The notes beneath the pieces were generated by a model. It was not told the DNA's origin. It did not search any database and was given only the letters and a program-made list of their open reading frames with translations. DNA of 64,000 bases, taken from Hirundichthys speculiger. Lineage: Eukaryota; Chordata; Actinopteri; Beloniformes; Exocoetidae. A program made the position numbers and the translations under genes. This document shows, piece after piece, positions 59,421 through 64,000 of this stretch (position 1 is its first letter; each line of letters opens with the position of its first letter). The stretch spans positions 436,501 through 500,500 of the forward strand of contig JAGFBZ010000853.1 in NCBI GenBank assembly GCA_018398805.1, read 5' to 3'.

Positions 59421-60893
59421 GATAAATGGGGCGTATTTGAGTCACTCGCAGTAAAGATAGCCGATGAGGCACATTTTGTTGTCAAACTGAAAGGCAGCTG
59501 CACGGTTACATAAGATACTGTGGATGAGGATGTCAGACAGCCCTGACATTGAAGAAAGTGCCCCCCCACCACCCTCCTCTCCTGTCGGGATTACTCCTCA
59601 GAGGACCTGAACTGAACTCAGCGCCTTGGCTGTGGATAGCTATAAAGAGATACACAGGTATGATTTAAGAAAATAGCCATTTTAATTTCCCTGTGGGGTC
59701 TGTTTTATCCAATAATGTCACTGAGAAGTATTTCACTTTAACGTCCTGACAGGTGTTCTGAATCTCTGCTCTCATAAAAAAATCATTGCAACTCTTTAAA
59801 TTTAGTTTAGTTGTTTTTTTTGTTCAACTGAAGGAGAACTTTTTGACAGTGGTGACGTGCAGCTTTGTTTTCCCTCTGATTTTTCATGTGCCCTCCTCTT
59901 CTTATATTTCTACAGTTGATATGTGTCTTTTTAAAAATTTCAAAGCATCAGAGTGTTTTGGGAAGTGGTCTAGACCACACGCCCTGCACGTGCTTCTTCA
60001 ATCATTCATGAAAGTTGATGCAGAAAGCGAGGGCATGCAGCAAAACCTGCTCCCCGGAGAGACCTGCGGGCACAAGGAAATTACAAATCAGCAGCACTTA
60101 TAAACTACGCTGCCAGCAGGGAAGAGATGTGGACCTCTCTGACGTTCATCCGGCTTGGTTGCTTCATTTATGCAAACTGCCAGAGAAATGCTGACCCCCC
60201 TGTTTGTGCTCTCACAGGTCCACTTTTCAGGTGCTAATCACTTGCCCTAATGATCAAAGAACACCAGCAGGAAGTTCTGCGTAAACAGCTTGACATCTCT
60301 TGAGGCTGTTTGTTCTGCCTATGAGTGTAAAGTAATGGAATACTTTTTTTTTCTGCATCTTTCTATGTTTCAGACACAGGAGAGATGTGAAAACAGCCTA
60401 CAAGTCCTCCAGAAAGGGTACAGAGACCATTCACTCAACTTGCTCAAATGCAACACGTTTCATTTCTCTCACCCAGCCTTAATGTGGCCATTACCAAGCA
60501 CACATCCATGAGAAAAAACTTCTCAGTCTTCGTGTTGAAAGTGGAAGCAGGTTATTTATCCCATCTCATATTTCACACATAAACTGTCACATTATCATGT
60601 CACAGTTCTCTCTAAATCTTCTGCTCTGAAGCTCCTCAGCTCTGTGGAAAGGTGAGAGTGGTGATATCCAGGAACAGTCATAGCCCCCCCCATATGCATT
60701 TTATATATGAAGAATAAAAGTTAGAAGCAGGAGAGGTGCTCAAACTTTTTATTATCTTTACTGATCACCTTTTGTGCTAGTTTCCAAATAGTTGCAGCTA
60801 ATAAGCTATTGTGATTTTAGTTCACGATGAAACTTGCATTCCTCTTGATTTTAAACATCCAAACGTTACTCATCTTGTACACTTAAGAGAGCC
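59421..60893. other. Unassigned sequence
   Basis: No gene is supported. The part from 59530 to 60260 is less AT-rich than its surroundings and has no recognisable repeat, so it may contain the 3' UTR of the candidate gene or regulatory DNA. Confidence 0.35.
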
Positions 60894-61692
60894 TTTAAAG
60901 GGATACTCAACACTTTGAAAACTAGTTATCAACCCTTAAGGTGTGTGAGGGGGGTAAAAGCTCTTCTTTGTGTGTCCAGCAACCCAGCGTGACAAAGCCC
61001 CTGCTAGCCGAGATTAGCAGTCTTGCTTGGAGAGAACGTAACTTTTTCCTGAGTAGAAACACATATGTAAAATGCATCAAACTAAATTAAGTTTATTATA
61101 TATCATGAGTATTTTGTTTTCTTTTTTAAATGGATTTGCAGTATTTCATTAAGGTTATGAAACTAAATGGGTGTGAGCGTGTCTTTCCAGTCCCAGGAGA
61201 GTTCTACAATTGTTCTGAAAACGTCACAGTACCATTCAGTTCAAATTGCACATTTAAATAAATTATCTTTAATCCTACATTTTTATGTGGAATGTATTCT
61301 ATAAATGTATGTCTTCTGAGGTGTATAGGGACATGTCTCTGCTCACATTCAGCTAAGCACTGATAAAACAAACTTAAACAAGAATAGAATTTCTCATGTG
61401 TATTTATTTATAGGATTGTTCTGTCTCATTTTGCATTTATTACCAAACACAATGGGTGGAGAAGTCACAGAATGTAAATAAGAATGTTTTGAAGATGTTT
61501 GGAAGTTTATTTTATCACTCTTTCCAGGTGGTGCAGTCCATTTCAAGCAGGAATGCTAAACTTGGCTAACGGGGGCTTTTCCAGACCTGGTCATTTGATG
61601 CACAGAGAAGAGAAAGTATTTATCCCTTTTCTTATCTCAGGATTTGAAGGCAAAATAAGCTAATTCACAAAATGCTGGAGTATACCTTTAAA
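60894..61692. mobile_element. MITE-like element with TTTAAAGG ends
   Basis: The left end TTTAAAGGGATACTCAACAC and the right end, read inward as TTTAAAGGTATACTCCAGCA, are imperfect inverted repeats of about 24 bp around a 0.8-kb body. The body is not coding. Such TTTAAAGGGATACTCC-type ends are known from high-copy fish repeats. The target duplication was not resolved. Confidence 0.6.
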
Positions 61693-64000
61693 TGACCCCA
61701 AACACAGATAGAAACACCATTTAGACAAGGGCAGTAAAAGTGAAAAAACAAAAAAGCCTTTTTTATGCCCAGTATCAGTCATCACACCCTGACCTCAGCC
61801 AGCGTCTGTTTGGGGCAGTCATTCCAGCGCCTGACAGAAAAGGTAACTTCCTGATTAATGACATTCCTGAACTGCAGGGGAATATTCATCTGTGTAAAAT
61901 CTCATCCTCCACCAGCACTCTCGCCTCATTTCAGCAATGTCATCGTGACTTTGCAGAACCCTTCCTCACTTCAGGACCATCTATTTTATGATACATTTAC
62001 AGGCAAAAGAACACCGTGCCCGTTCCACTGTCCTCAGAGGACACAGGCGGGGTTGGGGAGATCAGAAACAGACAGGTGCGATGTGAGGTGCTGTGCTTAA
62101 AAGTTTATTGGACTTCATAAGCTTTTTATCTTACAGATGTGTATGTCAGGTTAACATGCAGATTCACTTAGCTTTATCTTTTGTCCTGTGATGCACTTTA
62201 GTTTAAATGTGCTATATAAATATAGATGAATTTACTGGACTTGACATGTGTGCAAGGTTTATACAGTGTAATAAAACATAGTGTCACTCTGAAATCTCTG
62301 TCTTGTATCGTTCCCACTTACTGACAGGGGGAGCTGTGGATTTCCCTTCAAGTCCACAGCAGAGTGAGCAGAGCTGGCATGTGCTCATGAACAAAATCAC
62401 CTGTCCGTATCCACCATGCCATGTGACATCCTTCAGTTCATGCAGCAGTCAAAGATTTGATTGCAGCTTGGGCAATTATTCCTTATTCTGTTTATGGTTT
62501 AGACAGAGATATAAACATGGAAGGAGTGACAGAAAGTACAAGCAGAGTGTAAATATCAAATATCACTCTGTCAAGAGCTTAAAATCTCCTGAAACACCCT
62601 GCAGTGCAAGAAATCCCCGGAGCATAGTTAGAGACTGTCTGTCTCGCAGTGTGCAAAATGACCCAAACAGAGGAGAGGGGAAGTTGTCGGTATACTCATT
62701 AAAAGGCAAAGACAGATTTCTATATGCATGTTATTGTAGTTGTAGAAGAATGATATGAAAGATCATATAAAGGATGGATAAACCCATCCCATTTGAAAGA
62801 CATAGCCAGTGTAAAATAATTTAATAATGCTCATAATATTCTCAGTTACAGGTACATGACTTTAGTTTGGTGGTCCATCAGTGTAGGTACAAAAATTCCT
62901 TCTTGGTTATCATAAAGTGGAATGCTGAACTTCTTCTTGTCTTTCTCTGACTGAAACAATTTGTTTCTGCACTTGTCTCTTTCAGAACCCTCAATGTGAA
63001 AGGTCAAGTGTTGTTCAGAGAATGACAGCATTTGTTAAAGGTATGTAACTGCTCAGGCATCGAGTAAATGTGTTCCACTGTGACTTCATCAAGACCAGAA
63101 AGAAAAGCCTCACTTACAAATGGAGCTTCAGGACCTTTAGAGGGATGCTGTTGGTTGTGGTGTAGACTGTTCTCTTTCTACCTTTAACACACTGCGAGGC
63201 TCTGGTTGTAAAGATCTTCTAGCTTCAACAGGTCAGACTGAAGATGTCTTAGTGAAAATACTGTTGAATTTCCAGCTCTAAGAGACCCTTTTGTCAAGTA
63301 ATATGACCATCCACCATGGAAAGAGCTTAAGTTGCTTAGATTTGTTTGACAAAATATTTAAAAAAGACAAACAGTTCAAAATCTGTAAATGAACAAAGAC
63401 ATTGTCTTTTCAAACACACATTGCACCTTGGTGTTACAATAGATTCTGTCCTAATGCTTTCATGACTTTTGTTATTTGGAAATATCCGCATTGATTGCAA
63501 TCCTGGAAAATGACAGAATGAAAAGCAATTTATGGTCAAAATTGAATATTTTAAATTTAACTTTTGAATTCAAAAATACAATGAGTGCCTTTATCACAAA
63601 CATTTAATTTTGACATCCTACACTGCTGCAGTGAAGTTAAAGTCATTTGGAGTTCCTTTGGGCCTGAGGCCCTGCAAAAACAAGTTGTTTAGTTTGAAAA
63701 CTAGAATCTCATCCATATGAGTGACACTGATTGCCTGCAATAGCTCTTGGCAATGTCACATACTTTTTTCCAGCAGCTTTACACCAGGCCACATATCCCC
63801 CTTAAAAATCCCCCTCGCTTTCTCCATGAACAAGCTGAGAAAACTGTAGCTCCTGTTTTTATGAGCCACTTAAGCAGATGGCTGTTACCCCTGAAGCACG
63901 AAGCTCGATCTAATCACTGAAAGACAAAATATTTTGGAGGGAATTTTGATTACCATTTTGCAAGAATATTAACAATTTCAGGGTTGAAATAGCTGAACTG
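61693..64000. other. Unassigned sequence
   Basis: Several open frames occur (61740-62100 and 62303-62758 on plus), the longest 151 residues, but none shows a domain, coding periodicity or convincing splice sites. No repeats could be named. Confidence 0.35.

Noticed and set aside
62303..62758. 151-residue plus-strand frame
   Set aside because: No domain or good start context, and composition typical of chance. Kept only as unassigned sequence.

Overview
The window is nuclear DNA from a teleost fish. It has AT-rich intergenic sequence, intron-containing genes with GT/AG splice sites, long microsatellites, and relics of transposons typical of fish: Tc1/mariner, pogo, Harbinger, hAT, L2/Rex1-like and L1 LINEs, and Ty3/Gypsy. 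Nothing looks bacterial, organellar or viral-genomic. Two host genes can be recognised with confidence, both on the minus strand.

(1) bsdc1 (BSD domain-containing protein 1) occupies 16309-23129. Eleven coding exons can be traced from ATG to TGA with consistent splice phases, for about 427 residues, close to the human length. Exons 4 and 9 each carry one apparent extra base, next to a short C run, that breaks the frame. (2) olig4 (a bHLH transcription factor of the Olig family) is at 36972-37739, a single coding exon of 255 residues with a TATA box upstream and a poly(A) signal downstream. It sits in about 50 kb without another confident host gene, as expected for a developmental regulator with a large regulatory landscape. 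A weaker third candidate is a set of three phase-compatible plus-strand exons at 58967-59420, one of them 12 nt long, from a gene I do not recognise.

Layout. 1-3200: intergenic, with a LINE endonuclease relic. 3201-7440: a pogo-like DNA transposon with 24-bp inverted ends, with a 1.27-kb Harbinger element nested inside it and a 23-bp minisatellite inside its transposase region. 7443-16308: intergenic. 16309-23129: bsdc1 with two Tc1 relics in introns. 23361-27000: a compound microsatellite, then a DNA transposon split by a 2.08-kb LTR-like block flanked by identical 162-bp direct repeats, then a palindromic junction and the 5' part of a Tc1/mariner element. 27328-28150: 3' LTR and pol tail of a Gypsy element. 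28153-32410: a decayed two-gene unit (a protein with an HDLFDG motif, then a SAM-domain SAMD3-like protein), with a hAT MITE inserted in it. 32840-33990: Tc1 relic. 34.0-44.6 kb: olig4 and its flanks. 45-58.5 kb: a dense repeat patchwork. 58.9-64 kb: the candidate exons, a 0.8-kb MITE-like element and otherwise unassigned sequence.

The two host genes have unrelated roles: bsdc1 is a broadly conserved gene of unclear function, while olig4 is a neural-patterning regulator. Most of the rest is the fossil record of transposition. All assignments were made by reading the sequence; family names for decayed elements rest on recognised motifs and end structures, not on searches.
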